34,467 nt of DNA from Aquabacterium olei (GTDB taxonomy: Bacteria > Pseudomonadota > Gammaproteobacteria > Burkholderiales > Burkholderiaceae_C). The stretch covers positions 1 through 34,467 of the forward strand of contig JAJUHM010000005.1 of the NCBI GenBank assembly GCA_029279925.1. Direction: 5' to 3'. The notes below the pieces were generated by a model. It was not told where the DNA came from. It worked only from the letters and a program-made list of their open reading frames with translations, and ran no database searches. Shown here piece after piece: positions 21,215-30,672 of the stretch (position 1 is its first letter; every line of letters begins with the position of its first letter). Made by a program: the position numbers and the translations under genes.

Positions 21215-22416
21215 ACACAAGCCTGTACACGTGCCCAATTGAGGTAGAGACCGAGGTCTCGATCGTCTTCAAGGCCATGGTCCCTCTTCGGGTTCACCGT
21301 CCTCTTGATGTGAAAGCGCACCTCGATCAGCCCATTGGGGTGCACGAGTTCGTACGGGATGTCAAACCAAAGGTAAGAGAACGAGCCACCTTCTGCGCCA
21401 GGGCATGGATGAGTAGAGGTTGCCACGGGGACACCGTTGAGCGTGACGGCCATGTCGTCGACGTCCTGCGCGTCATAGGTGGCCACCCGCGAGAAGAACC
21501 GATGTTTAACAGGCCGCTGCAGCAAGAACCCGATCCAAGGTTGCATGGTGGACGACCAGACGTATTGAGATCCGGCGTAGCACTCTACCGGTCCCCAGCC
21601 GCCGCCTACCCATCCAGAAACCAGGTCTACATGATCATTGAAGTATTGAGCAGACAGCGGCATCTCACTCAGAGACATGGATTGGCAGGCGGCGGCCTGC
21701 TGTGCAGCAATCAACTTCGCCAGCTCGTATAAATCCCTGTCAAACCTGGTCAACCACTCAAGCCGCGATTTGTCGGCTTGAGAAAGCGTTGGCATGGGGA
21801 CGTCCGTTTTAGCGACGTTGAACCGCGCATCATTCTCGAGAGGAACCCCCATGTGGCGCGACAACATGTCCAGCGAGGAAGCATAGCTTTCCGTGAGTCC
21901 AACAAAGAAGCACCTACTGAGATTCTCCTTGGCCCGCTCAAGGAGTCGGCGCGAGTTCAGCAGGGTGGTAAGAGACGCACGGTCTTCCCGTCTTGACAAG
22001 GCTGCTAAGTGGTCTCCGATGTCACTGAACCCGATGAATCTGGCTTGATAGTTGAGGAGTTCGAACTCGGACAGGTCGCTGTGGATGAAGTCACAGAAGC
22101 TCATGTCTGCGACGGCTTGATTGGAGGGATGACTCTTATCGTTCTGAATGTGCAGAAAGTGAGAGTACGCGCGCGATATGGGCTCGCGCAGGAATGTCAA
22201 TGTCTTGAGCTTTCGCGGGTGCAACGTGAGCGGGTAGGCGCCAAAGTGTCCCGCCAGGAAGCCAACTGCCTCAAGTTGGGCTGAGGGAACCTTGAGGTAG
22301 TCCTCCAGAAACCATTCGGGCCGGCACTTCTCGGGTGCAAACAGCCGAGACAGGCTGTGTCGCAGCGAAGTGCCCGCAGTCTTCGGGATATGGTTGAAGT
22401 AGATTGGCGCTATCAT
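21211..22416 (-). CDS. PAPS-dependent sulfotransferase-family protein with C-terminal extension
   Basis: FNHIPKTAGTSLRHSL (5'-PSB-like), LTFLREPISRAYSHFLHIQ (3'-PB-like); ~140 aa C-terminal region lacks these motifs. Confidence 0.85.
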   Translation of the reverse strand: MIAPIYFNHIPKTAGTSLRHSLSRLFAPEKCRPEWFLEDYLKVPSAQLEAVGFLAGHFGAYPLTLHPRKLKTLTFLREPISRAYSHFLHIQNDKSHPSNQAVADMSFCDFIHSDLSEFELLNYQARFIGFSDIGDHLAALSRREDRASLTTLLNSRRLLERAKENLSRCFFVGLTESYASSLDMLSRHMGVPLENDARFNVAKTDVPMPTLSQADKSRLEWLTRFDRDLYELAKLIAAQQAAACQSMSLSEMPLSAQYFNDHVDLVSGWVGGGWGPVECYAGSQYVWSSTMQPWIGFLLQRPVKHRFFSRVATYDAQDVDDMAVTLNGVPVATSTHPCPGAEGGSFSYLWFDIPYELVHPNGLIEVRFHIKRTVNPKRDHGLEDDRDLGLYLNWARVQACV

Positions 22417-24410
22417 CGTTGCGAGGGGTATAGCAGGCGAACCAGTTTCGTCAGCCAGGCATCATTTCGCCACAACAGGTACCCGTCAATCCAGCCCAAA
22501 GCACTGAGCCTTTGCCGTGCCCGGCGCCGACCTGCTTTCGAAAGCAGCATGATGAAGAGCCACGAACTGGGCACCTTGTCAATCTTGCTGATGTAATGGC
22601 CTACGCCAAATGTCTCATTGTGTGACAGATTGAAATAGGCGTTCAATATGTCAGCAGGCGGGGAGGTGATCAGCTTGCCCCAATTGACCAGCGCCAAGTC
22701 CTTGACTTGCCGCGAATCGTAAGCGTGCCGGAAAACCTCTGGGGCCGCTCGCTGAATGGAATGAATCAGCGCCCGCTGGAATCCTTGCGTAAAATTTTCG
22801 TAGACAGCGTTCTCTGCCTGGTCGATTTCACGCTGTGCTGCGCCCTCAAGGTAGCGCACCACGCTTCCGTTCGGCGAGTTGCACATCATCTCGATCGGTG
22901 CCACGAAGCGCAGCAATTCGGCGTGTGCGGGGCTACGATTAAGGTCTGGGCCATATGCAGCCTTCGTTGCATTTTTAGGTTGTTGGTTCAGTAATTTGCT
23001 AAGGCCTAAATAAACGCCGTGAATTGGCGTTCTTGAAAACAAATGGGCCAGATTGTCTTGTATCGTGCCTCGCCAGCCAATGTCGACGACCATCACCGAC
23101 TTGGTGGCATCCGCGGGGAGCTTCTTGCTGAAATACGCGAGTGCCTCAGCTCTCTTGCGCTGAATCTGTGCTTTTGCGATTTCTTGGACCGACGCATCCG
23201 AAAAAAATGCTTGCACCCCTGGGTGCTCCCAAGGATAGCGAATAACTGCCTGGGGATCCAGTCCGTGCCGCGACATGGCCGTTGCGTAGGGATCCAGTTC
23301 GAAATCGAGGCTCTTGAATAGCGCGCCCATGGACTGTGAGGAGTACAGGTTCCATATGCGCATCATCTCGGATGGAGAAAACTCGCTCAAGGATGGAGAG
23401 AATGTGGCGAGCCGACTGACTTCAAGCAGTTGCCCTCTCGGTAGGGTGTCTCTGATCGGCGATGCTTGCCTGACCGCCTCATAAGCTTGAATGAAGAACT
23501 CACCCTCTCTTGTGAAGAAATACAGGTTCTCAATGCCTAGCCTGCGGCACTCCTCTTGCACGAACAAGATGTATCCAAGGATCAGGGGCAGCGCCAAACG
23601 GGCGGAATCCGGGTGTTCCTGCGTTGCGCTGGCGAAGATCGCATTCAGATGCTTGGTCCGATCATCAAACGTCTTTTCAGTCGCCAGTCGGCGTTCGTGC
23701 TGCTTGATGGGTAGATAATGATGAGCGGTGATGCCGCGTTCCTGAGGTATACGAACGTCGGAGTGTGCGTTGTCACCATAGTGATGCCACTCCAGATCGT
23801 CAGTTACTCCCTCTGCCATTCGGACATGATCAAAAAGCCGCCCCGAGCGCTTATTGAGTCCAGCATCGCAAGAAACGTAGCCATGGTCAAAATATTTAGC
23901 AAGGCCTGCTGCTTCGATTAGTGTGTCGAGAAGTTCTTTCGGGATGTAGAAGTCGGAAATGTAAATGCGGCGTGTGGCACCATCTTGCTCAATCGTTTGC
24001 ACGATGTCGTCATCGGCAGAAATCGACTTGCGCTCAAAGTCAAGCTCTGCCGCCAGGAGTCTGTCTGCGACGGCTGCTCGGTCGACAGGACGCAACTTGC
24101 ATACGCGATCGATCCAACTGCACAGAACGTCGTGAAGGCGATACTCGTCGTCAAGCCCCTGTGACCGCGCGCTAGCGCCAATGTCGCGCTCTGCGATTTG
24201 CCTGAACCGCAGTAGCACAGCCGGGTCGTGCAGATGGAAGGGGATGGCGTCGCCGCAAACGAGGAGGAGTTCGTTCGAGATGTGAATCTTCACCACGTCC
24301 GGATGGCAAGCTCGTCGAATGACGGTATCCCAGACATCATATGAAACAAGGCGTTGTTGCACTGTATTCACCGTTATTGCAGTGCCTTGATGAGACTTCT
24401 CTTCGTCCAC
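22413..24410 (-). CDS. HAD-like protein of polysaccharide loci, large uncharacterised C-terminal region
   Basis: YDVWDTVIRR, RIYISDFYIPKELL, HYGDNAHSDV HAD-like motifs; ~400 aa C-terminal part. Start uncertain: GTG at 24410 overlaps the upstream gene, an alternative GTG is at 24371. Confidence 0.75.
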   Translation of the reverse strand: MDEEKSHQGTAITVNTVQQRLVSYDVWDTVIRRACHPDVVKIHISNELLLVCGDAIPFHLHDPAVLLRFRQIAERDIGASARSQGLDDEYRLHDVLCSWIDRVCKLRPVDRAAVADRLLAAELDFERKSISADDDIVQTIEQDGATRRIYISDFYIPKELLDTLIEAAGLAKYFDHGYVSCDAGLNKRSGRLFDHVRMAEGVTDDLEWHHYGDNAHSDVRIPQERGITAHHYLPIKQHERRLATEKTFDDRTKHLNAIFASATQEHPDSARLALPLILGYILFVQEECRRLGIENLYFFTREGEFFIQAYEAVRQASPIRDTLPRGQLLEVSRLATFSPSLSEFSPSEMMRIWNLYSSQSMGALFKSLDFELDPYATAMSRHGLDPQAVIRYPWEHPGVQAFFSDASVQEIAKAQIQRKRAEALAYFSKKLPADATKSVMVVDIGWRGTIQDNLAHLFSRTPIHGVYLGLSKLLNQQPKNATKAAYGPDLNRSPAHAELLRFVAPIEMMCNSPNGSVVRYLEGAAQREIDQAENAVYENFTQGFQRALIHSIQRAAPEVFRHAYDSRQVKDLALVNWGKLITSPPADILNAYFNLSHNETFGVGHYISKIDKVPSSWLFIMLLSKAGRRRARQRLSALGWIDGYLLWRNDAWLTKLVRLLYPSQR

Positions 24411-25573
24411 TTCTTGAATCTCGTGATCGGATCAAGGCGTGGCTTGCTCGCGATCAGTCGCTCTCGGATCTCAGCGGGGATGGAGCTGATGAAGGGCGTT
24501 GCGACCACAGGCGGTTTGGAGTACATCGGCGCAATAGCTGCCTTTGCTGCCCGGTCGGCTTCGCCGTGGGTTGCGCGACCATAGGCATCCAAGAATTGCC
24601 TGTACCCGTCGCTCAGGTCTCTCTGCTGCATGAACTTCACCGCTGCGGCTTCCATCTGCTGCGTTCGTTCAGGGGTGTTCAGCAGGTAGACCAATCCTTC
24701 CGCGATGGATTCCGGGGTCTGGTCACACAGGAGGCTTGCGTCTTCAGGAAGGTCGAACAATGTGTTAGACCGATGCAGTTCGACGACCGGCAGGCCAGCG
24801 GCCATCATCTCGAACGGGATCCGAGAAGGGTTCGAGGAAGAAATGCACAATCCGACTGATACTCGGTTGTAGAGTGCGTTGCACTCCTCAAGCGACAGAA
24901 GCCCCAGATGCTCGTGGTCAAACCAGACGTTGCCTCTTTCCCGCGATCCGTAAAGATAGATCCTCACATCGGGCAAGTGGTACTTGACGATGCCCAAAGC
25001 CTCAATACCCATCTGAGCGCCGCGACGTGGCTTCTCCGGTTGATAGATAAAGGCGATGGCCCGCTCACGTTTCACGTTGGGCAGCCTTGCATAGATGCTC
25101 CGGTCTGCGCAAAAGTCGAAATAAAGTGCGTCTACGTTGAACCTTTGTTTCAACTCGTGAGGAAGCCAGCGTCCAATTGTGATGGGTGTCAAACCATAGC
25201 GATATGAGTTTTCTGCAAAAAGGTAGGTATCACCCATCGGGTTAAAACACGCCTCCCAGTCTTGCACGAAGTAGAGCTTCTTGCAAGAGAAAGGCAGGTC
25301 GCGCACCACCCGGGCGCTATACCATATGGTCGCAAAGACCGAGTCCACCGGGCTGATGTTATCCCAGCCTACTCGGACATCATGAAATCGGTAGCCGAAG
25401 AGCCGAAATATGGCGTCGGCGCCCGACTCGCCGGAGAGAAGGCAATTGTTATTTTCCAGGTAGAGGGTCGTCCCGTTGCCGTGCAATGCCAGAAACTCGG
25501 CATTTTGCAATATTGTTCGGTGTCCCCCCGATCCCTCGATGAGAGAGGGAACCAGCCATGCCACTGTGCTCAT
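24374..25573 (-). CDS. Glycosyltransferase, GT4 / WsaF rhamnosyltransferase-like
   Basis: WLVPSLIEGSGGHRTILQNAEFL, YFVQDWEACFNPMGDTYLFAENSYRYG, SSNPSRIPFEMMAAGLPVVELHRSNT; ATGA overlap. Confidence 0.82.
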   Translation of the reverse strand: MSTVAWLVPSLIEGSGGHRTILQNAEFLALHGNGTTLYLENNNCLLSGESGADAIFRLFGYRFHDVRVGWDNISPVDSVFATIWYSARVVRDLPFSCKKLYFVQDWEACFNPMGDTYLFAENSYRYGLTPITIGRWLPHELKQRFNVDALYFDFCADRSIYARLPNVKRERAIAFIYQPEKPRRGAQMGIEALGIVKYHLPDVRIYLYGSRERGNVWFDHEHLGLLSLEECNALYNRVSVGLCISSSNPSRIPFEMMAAGLPVVELHRSNTLFDLPEDASLLCDQTPESIAEGLVYLLNTPERTQQMEAAAVKFMQQRDLSDGYRQFLDAYGRATHGEADRAAKAAIAPMYSKPPVVATPFISSIPAEIRERLIASKPRLDPITRFKKWTKRSLIKALQ

Positions 25574-27987
25574 TTTCTCGGAGTCTTCTGAATGATGGTA
25601 ATACCGCAGCCGTCAAGGTACGGCACGTCGCCCGGGGAGCCGCCCTCAACGAAGGAGTTGATGGCCAGTGGGTGTACGCCGTTGGCTTCGCACCACTCGG
25701 TACTTGCCTTGAGCACACCTCCTCCGCCACTGGAGTCAAAGGTGGCCGCAAATGCTGACGTGTCGTGCAGGAGAATGAATCCTCCTTCTGCCACGAGGCC
25801 ATACCAAAGATCCAGCTCCTTCAGTGTGTGCGCATATTGGTGACTTGAGTCAATGAACACAATCTGCGGGGCCCCACCGAGGTAGTCTAAAGCTGCACGT
25901 GCAGACTCTTCATTGGCCGAGTCACCGATGTGCAGTTGCACTTGCTCGTTCAACTCGGCTCTGTTGATCCAGTCTTGTGTGTACTCAGTCACCATTGGAT
26001 CAATGTCGATTGAGAAAAGGCATTTTTTCGCATTCTGGTGTCGCAGCAGGAAGCCCAGAATGAGGGACGAATAGCCAACGTAGTGACCACACTGAACGAC
26101 CTTTGATATGCCATTGCCAGAAATGAGCCCCAAGAGCAGCGACAGTGGGGGAATGTTGGCCTCACCCGTGCTTTGGAACTGCTTTTCTGTGTCGGTGAAC
26201 CATGCCTCCATCAGCGCCCACTCGACGGGACTGAGGTGGGCGTAGAGCAATGGCACGTACCCGGTTCGCTCGACGCGATGCCACCAATACCGGTTGTGGT
26301 TCCGATCCCGGAACTTCATCGACCGCGGCTCAAACTCTGATGGGGTGTACAGCGCGGGCTGGGGCGTGGCGGCAGTCGGCTTGGGCACGGGTCGAACGAA
26401 GTTCAGCTTGCTGACAAGCTTGTACGCGGCTTGGTTATCGTGCGCCTCTTGGTTGGCCAGATACTCTGTGAGAACCTTTTTGCTCTCGTCGAGTTGCGCT
26501 TGCAAACCAATGATCTCGGCCTGACTCTCGTGGCGAACGATGTCGAGCTCATTGACTGTTTTTGTCAGCGCCGCACGCATTTCGTACTCGCGGTGGAGTT
26601 TGCCTACGGCAGCGGCATGGCTCTGCTCCAGAGCGGCCAACTTGGTAGCCATCGACTCCCGCTGACGTATGGCGCTGTCTGCTACGGCTTCACTGGTCGC
26701 TTTCTGCTCCAGCGTGCGGGCGAGTTGATCACTGAGCAAGGCAGCCTCGTTTTTCTGCCCCTCAAGTGCGAGGGCCATTTTCGCATTGGTCGCCTTGAGA
26801 CTCGCCAGTAAAGCATTTGCCTCCGCCAGTTGATGCTCCTTTGTCTCGTGAAGCGCCTGAATGTACCGGTTTTCTGCCTCAAGCTTGTCGACCTTCAGTG
26901 CAAGCTCGCTGATATTGGTGGCACGTTGATTCGCAGAAGCCGTGGCGTCGGCCAGCGATTGCAGCAATGTACTGATTTTTTCTTCAAGCATTTTGTTGAT
27001 TTCCTCCAAATCTGCGATCCGGCGCTCTGTTTCAGAAGGTTGTTTGGGCGGGGCCGAGGTGATCGTGTGAAAGAAGGGTGTCTTGGCGCCTATGCGCAGC
27101 TCGTCGTTTTCTGACTGCAGCTTTGCGGCTGCGAGGGCCGCGGCACGTCTGTTGGCGTGGCTGGCGGCAATGACGTCAGTGAAGACGGCACCATTGCCCG
27201 CAGCCGGCTTTTCTCCGAGGTGCTCGCCTTTTGTTATCTTCGCAGTTAAATAGAGATTGGTATCGTCTCGCCATATGTCGCAACGGGCGCCTGGCAGCTG
27301 GCTGGCTACCCAGCGAAAGGTGCCGCTCGAGAGGAAAAAGAGATGGGCGGGGAAGATATACTCTGGCGTGAGTAGAGGCACTTGCGCCAAAATGCAACCG
27401 CCTGGCGTAAGGCGGTCGTAAGCACACTTCAATGTCTGAACAGGGTCTTCGAGGTGTTCGAGTACGTGCCAAATGAAAATACAATGTACTGGCGTGCCGA
27501 GCGATTTTTCGCTCTCGAGGAAAGACATGGCATCCTGTTGAGCCAGTTCGTTCTCTGTCAGACGCAGCGTTGTTCGTGCCTGCGTCACGAGCCCTGCTGA
27601 CGGTTCACACCCTTTAGCGTGGTAACCAAGATCCAGGAGCGCGCGGACAAGGGCTCCCCTGCCGGCGCCGAGCTCCAGAATCCTTCGGTCTGCGGACGGG
27701 GGGCCCAACGTGTCGGCCAACGCAGACACCATGCTTCTCAGGTCGGTGACGACGTCCTCGACAGACTCAGTGGCATTTAATGTCCATAGGGATTCATGAT
27801 ATTGACTCTGCCACTTGGTCTCGCTGTTGGTGTCTTCGGCATCAACATGCAGATCAGAGTAAAGAGGCTGTATTGCGTCGCAATGCTCGCAATGAAGCAG
27901 TGCGACGTCGTCCCCTTGCGAGTCAGCGAGATGCGATGCCGCATTCAGCGAGCCGGTACCGCAAACGCGACATTTGCCCTCAGTCAT
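25570..27987 (-). CDS. Dual methyltransferase: Zn-knuckle + class I MTase, ~210 aa coiled coil, second class I (CmcI/Methyltransf_24-like) MTase
   Basis: CRVCGTGSL..CEHCD, RILELGAGRGALVRALLDLGYHAKGCEPS; coiled coil ERRIADLEEINKMLEEKISTLLQSL...; VVQCGHYVGYSSLILGFLL, FSIDIDPMV, FIDSSHQYAHTLKELDLW, FILLHDTSA. SD AAGGGATAT before ATG. Confidence 0.85.
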   Translation of the reverse strand: MTEGKCRVCGTGSLNAASHLADSQGDDVALLHCEHCDAIQPLYSDLHVDAEDTNSETKWQSQYHESLWTLNATESVEDVVTDLRSMVSALADTLGPPSADRRILELGAGRGALVRALLDLGYHAKGCEPSAGLVTQARTTLRLTENELAQQDAMSFLESEKSLGTPVHCIFIWHVLEHLEDPVQTLKCAYDRLTPGGCILAQVPLLTPEYIFPAHLFFLSSGTFRWVASQLPGARCDIWRDDTNLYLTAKITKGEHLGEKPAAGNGAVFTDVIAASHANRRAAALAAAKLQSENDELRIGAKTPFFHTITSAPPKQPSETERRIADLEEINKMLEEKISTLLQSLADATASANQRATNISELALKVDKLEAENRYIQALHETKEHQLAEANALLASLKATNAKMALALEGQKNEAALLSDQLARTLEQKATSEAVADSAIRQRESMATKLAALEQSHAAAVGKLHREYEMRAALTKTVNELDIVRHESQAEIIGLQAQLDESKKVLTEYLANQEAHDNQAAYKLVSKLNFVRPVPKPTAATPQPALYTPSEFEPRSMKFRDRNHNRYWWHRVERTGYVPLLYAHLSPVEWALMEAWFTDTEKQFQSTGEANIPPLSLLLGLISGNGISKVVQCGHYVGYSSLILGFLLRHQNAKKCLFSIDIDPMVTEYTQDWINRAELNEQVQLHIGDSANEESARAALDYLGGAPQIVFIDSSHQYAHTLKELDLWYGLVAEGGFILLHDTSAFAATFDSSGGGGVLKASTEWCEANGVHPLAINSFVEGGSPGDVPYLDGCGITIIQKTPRK

Positions 27988-27999
27988 CAGATATCCCTT

Positions 28000-28656
28000 T
28001 CAAGGGCAAACGGCTGAGCCGTACGCTGCGTATGCATCGTCGATATTGGGGTATTCTGTCAAGACGCCAGCCTCAAGTACGGCTGCTCTCTGGCAATATT
28101 GACGGATGAAGGACGGTTCATGAGAGACAAGAATCATGGCCCGATCGCTTCGCACGTGAAAAAGTTCATGCCGGCACTTTTCTTGAAACCTGGCATCCCC
28201 AACGGCCACGACTTCATCGATCAGAAAGCAGTCGAAGTCAATGGCCATGGACAATCCGAATGCCAGTCTGGCTCGCATGCCCGCGGAATATTTCTTCAAA
28301 GGTTCCCGCAAGTATATGCCGAGCTCGGAGAAGTCTTCCACAAATTCGACCACATCTTCGGGTTTACGGTTGTATATCCGGCAGATGAACTTGATGTTGT
28401 CCAGCCCCGTCAGGCTGCTCTGGAAGGCCCCCGTGAAGGCAAGCGGCCACGATATGGAGATGCCGCTCTTGATAGATCCAGAGGTGGGCCTTTCAACGCC
28501 ACTGATCAGGCGGATCAAGGTCGATTTGCCGGCCCCGTTCCTACCCAATATGCCGAGGCGTTCTCCTTTCTGTAGGGTGAACGATATATTCGACAGCACC
28601 GAGCGCGGCCCGCGGCGTGTGGCGTAGCTTTTCGATACATTGCTGATCTCGATCAT
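28000..28656 (-). CDS. kpsT: Capsule ABC transporter ATPase
   Basis: [19 protein letters not shown] Walker [20 protein letters not shown] signature, [18 protein letters not shown]; start 28656 overlaps the kpsM stop. Confidence 0.95.
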   Translation of the reverse strand: MIEISNVSKSYATRRGPRSVLSNISFTLQKGERLGILGRNGAGKSTLIRLISGVERPTSGSIKSGISISWPLAFTGAFQSSLTGLDNIKFICRIYNRKPEDVVEFVEDFSELGIYLREPLKKYSAGMRARLAFGLSMAIDFDCFLIDEVVAVGDARFQEKCRHELFHVRSDRAMILVSHEPSFIRQYCQRAAVLEAGVLTEYPNIDDAYAAYGSAVCP

Positions 28657-29444
28657 TCCGGCTCCACCCGAGAAGCGGTCCAACTCACGCCCAGCAGGCC
28701 AATGAGGAGCATGACTGCGGCGCTGCTGGCGAGGTAGGCCGCGCTGCCGTGCGCCCTGATCGTGTCACCGAAATAACCCTCACGAAATAGCTCGACGGCG
28801 TTGACCATGGGCACCAGAAGGAAAGCACCTTGCACGCTACTTGGTAGCCAGTCAACCATGAAAACTGCGCCGGAAAGGGGGAAGGCGAGGTAGGTGAAGG
28901 TGTGCCAGAGACGGTCGTAAGTTTCCGAGTACTCCGTCAACGAGCCCACTGTCATGGCGAGACCGATCGAAAAGAGGCACAGCAGCCCCCAGCTGTAAAT
29001 CATCAGCAGGAGATCGTGGGGTGGCTGCATGAAGTCCAGAAGCCAGAAGACGGTCATGAGGCAGATGGTGGAGCCTGTTGCGCCTGCGATCTCCAAGATG
29101 GCCCGCGCAAGAAAGAGATCCAGCACCCGTACGTTCCGGTGAAACAGCAGCCCCGCGTTAGGTGCAATGGCCGAGGTGCAGCGATTGGCGGTGTTTCGCC
29201 ATAGCAGCACGGTCGAGTAGCCTGTGACGGCGAAGGCCACGATCGGGAGGTTGGAGCCATGGGTCGACCTGGTGGCCGTCCACAGCGCTGCAACTCCGAC
29301 GGTAAAGAGCATGGGCTCGACGACGAGCCACAAAAACCCGATGTTGTGCCTGCCATACCGAGTGAGAACTTCTCTCAACAACAGCGCACCGATCACGCGG
29401 ATCTGAATGCGCAAGGAGCCGAGGAGTTTGGCCGAGTGCATCAT
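28653..29444 (-). CDS. kpsM: Capsule ABC transporter permease
   Basis: [31 protein letters not shown]-2 permease signature; start 29444 follows the kpsE stop. Confidence 0.93.
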   Translation of the reverse strand: MMHSAKLLGSLRIQIRVIGALLLREVLTRYGRHNIGFLWLVVEPMLFTVGVAALWTATRSTHGSNLPIVAFAVTGYSTVLLWRNTANRCTSAIAPNAGLLFHRNVRVLDLFLARAILEIAGATGSTICLMTVFWLLDFMQPPHDLLLMIYSWGLLCLFSIGLAMTVGSLTEYSETYDRLWHTFTYLAFPLSGAVFMVDWLPSSVQGAFLLVPMVNAVELFREGYFGDTIRAHGSAAYLASSAAVMLLIGLLGVSWTASRVEPE

Positions 29445-29455
29445 GGCGACCGTGC

Positions 29456-30544
29456 TCAGTCGTGGTGCTCTCGCACGCCGCTGATGAGCAGCGATGCAAT
29501 GCCCCATGCGATGGCGCCAAGCAGCATCGTGGCAAGCACCGACTTCAAGCGCTTAGGCTCTGCGGCTATATCTGGCTTGCTGGGTTGCGAGATGCGTTCC
29601 AGGTAGAGCTGCTTACGGACGGCTTCGTTTTTGGCCTGCTCGAGCCCCGCCATGGCGGCCGCCAGTTGCTTGGCCGCAAAGTCATTTTCCAGGGCCAGTC
29701 GTTGATAGGCTGAAGCCTTGTTGGCCAGCGAAGTGGAGCCCCCGGTCACGTTCTTCGTTTCCTCCTCAATCGCGTCTCGCAACGACTCTATGCGTCGCTT
29801 CAGCACGGGGATCTGAGGGTTCTCTTTCGTGACACTCTGCAGCTGGATCAATTGCGTCTTGCTGGCGATCAGCTCTTCTTGCAGCTTGGCCACTTGCTGC
29901 AACTGGACGGTGGCTTGCTTTTCGGGGTCGACGACCGATCTCGTGTTTCGGAAATCAGAGAGGGCCACCGCCGCTTTCTTGACGCGAGCTTCTGCCTCGG
30001 CCACTTCTTGGCGCGCCGCGTCAATCAGGTCGTGCCGCCCGCGCTCATTGAGCCGGTTGACCAGCGTTTCGCTCTGCTCAAGAAGCAGGCGATTGATGTT
30101 CACCGCGTCATCGGCCGAATAGGCTCGCACTGTCAGCGTGGCAATGGATGAGGTGCTGTCGAGCTGCAGGTCTACACGCTTTTGGTAGTAGCGGTGCAGG
30201 GCTTCGAAACTGTTGTCGCCATCCAGGCCGGCAAATCGGCTGATGCGGTCAACATCAGGCGACGCGAACTTGTCGCCAACCTTCAGCTTGTCGTTCAGGG
30301 CCTGAAGCGCATCGCGCGACATGATGTAGTCGTGCACTGCGTAGGCGTCATCGGCAGAGCGTGAGAAGCCCGCACCTTTGAGTACCAGGCCCAGCGCCGA
30401 CGTGGCTTGGCGTTCGGGCGCACGTACTACAAAGCGCGACTCGGAGACGTAAACGTCGGAGGCAATCAGCCCGTAGTAGACGGAAGACAGCAGTGTGGGG
30501 GCCACCACACACGCCAGGAACAAGCGATTGACCTTCATGTCCAC
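29456..30544 (-). CDS. kpsE: Capsule export inner-membrane/periplasmic adaptor, KpsE/BexC/CtrB family
   Basis: N- and C-terminal TM; YVSESRFVVRAPERQATSALGLVLKGAGFSRS...DAYAVHDYIMSRDAL; ERISQPSKPDIAAEPKR. Confidence 0.93.
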   Translation of the reverse strand: MDMKVNRLFLACVVAPTLLSSVYYGLIASDVYVSESRFVVRAPERQATSALGLVLKGAGFSRSADDAYAVHDYIMSRDALQALNDKLKVGDKFASPDVDRISRFAGLDGDNSFEALHRYYQKRVDLQLDSTSSIATLTVRAYSADDAVNINRLLLEQSETLVNRLNERGRHDLIDAARQEVAEAEARVKKAAVALSDFRNTRSVVDPEKQATVQLQQVAKLQEELIASKTQLIQLQSVTKENPQIPVLKRRIESLRDAIEEETKNVTGGSTSLANKASAYQRLALENDFAAKQLAAAMAGLEQAKNEAVRKQLYLERISQPSKPDIAAEPKRLKSVLATMLLGAIAWGIASLLISGVREHHD

Positions 30545-30672
30545 TGATCGTGACGAGAGTTACGTGAAAAATGTGAAGCGAGTCTAAGGGACATAAGGTG
30601 TCGTTCTGCTCGCCGCAACGTACGATGGCAGTGGCCGTGAAAACTGTTGTAGCTTCAATCCCGCAAACAGCG

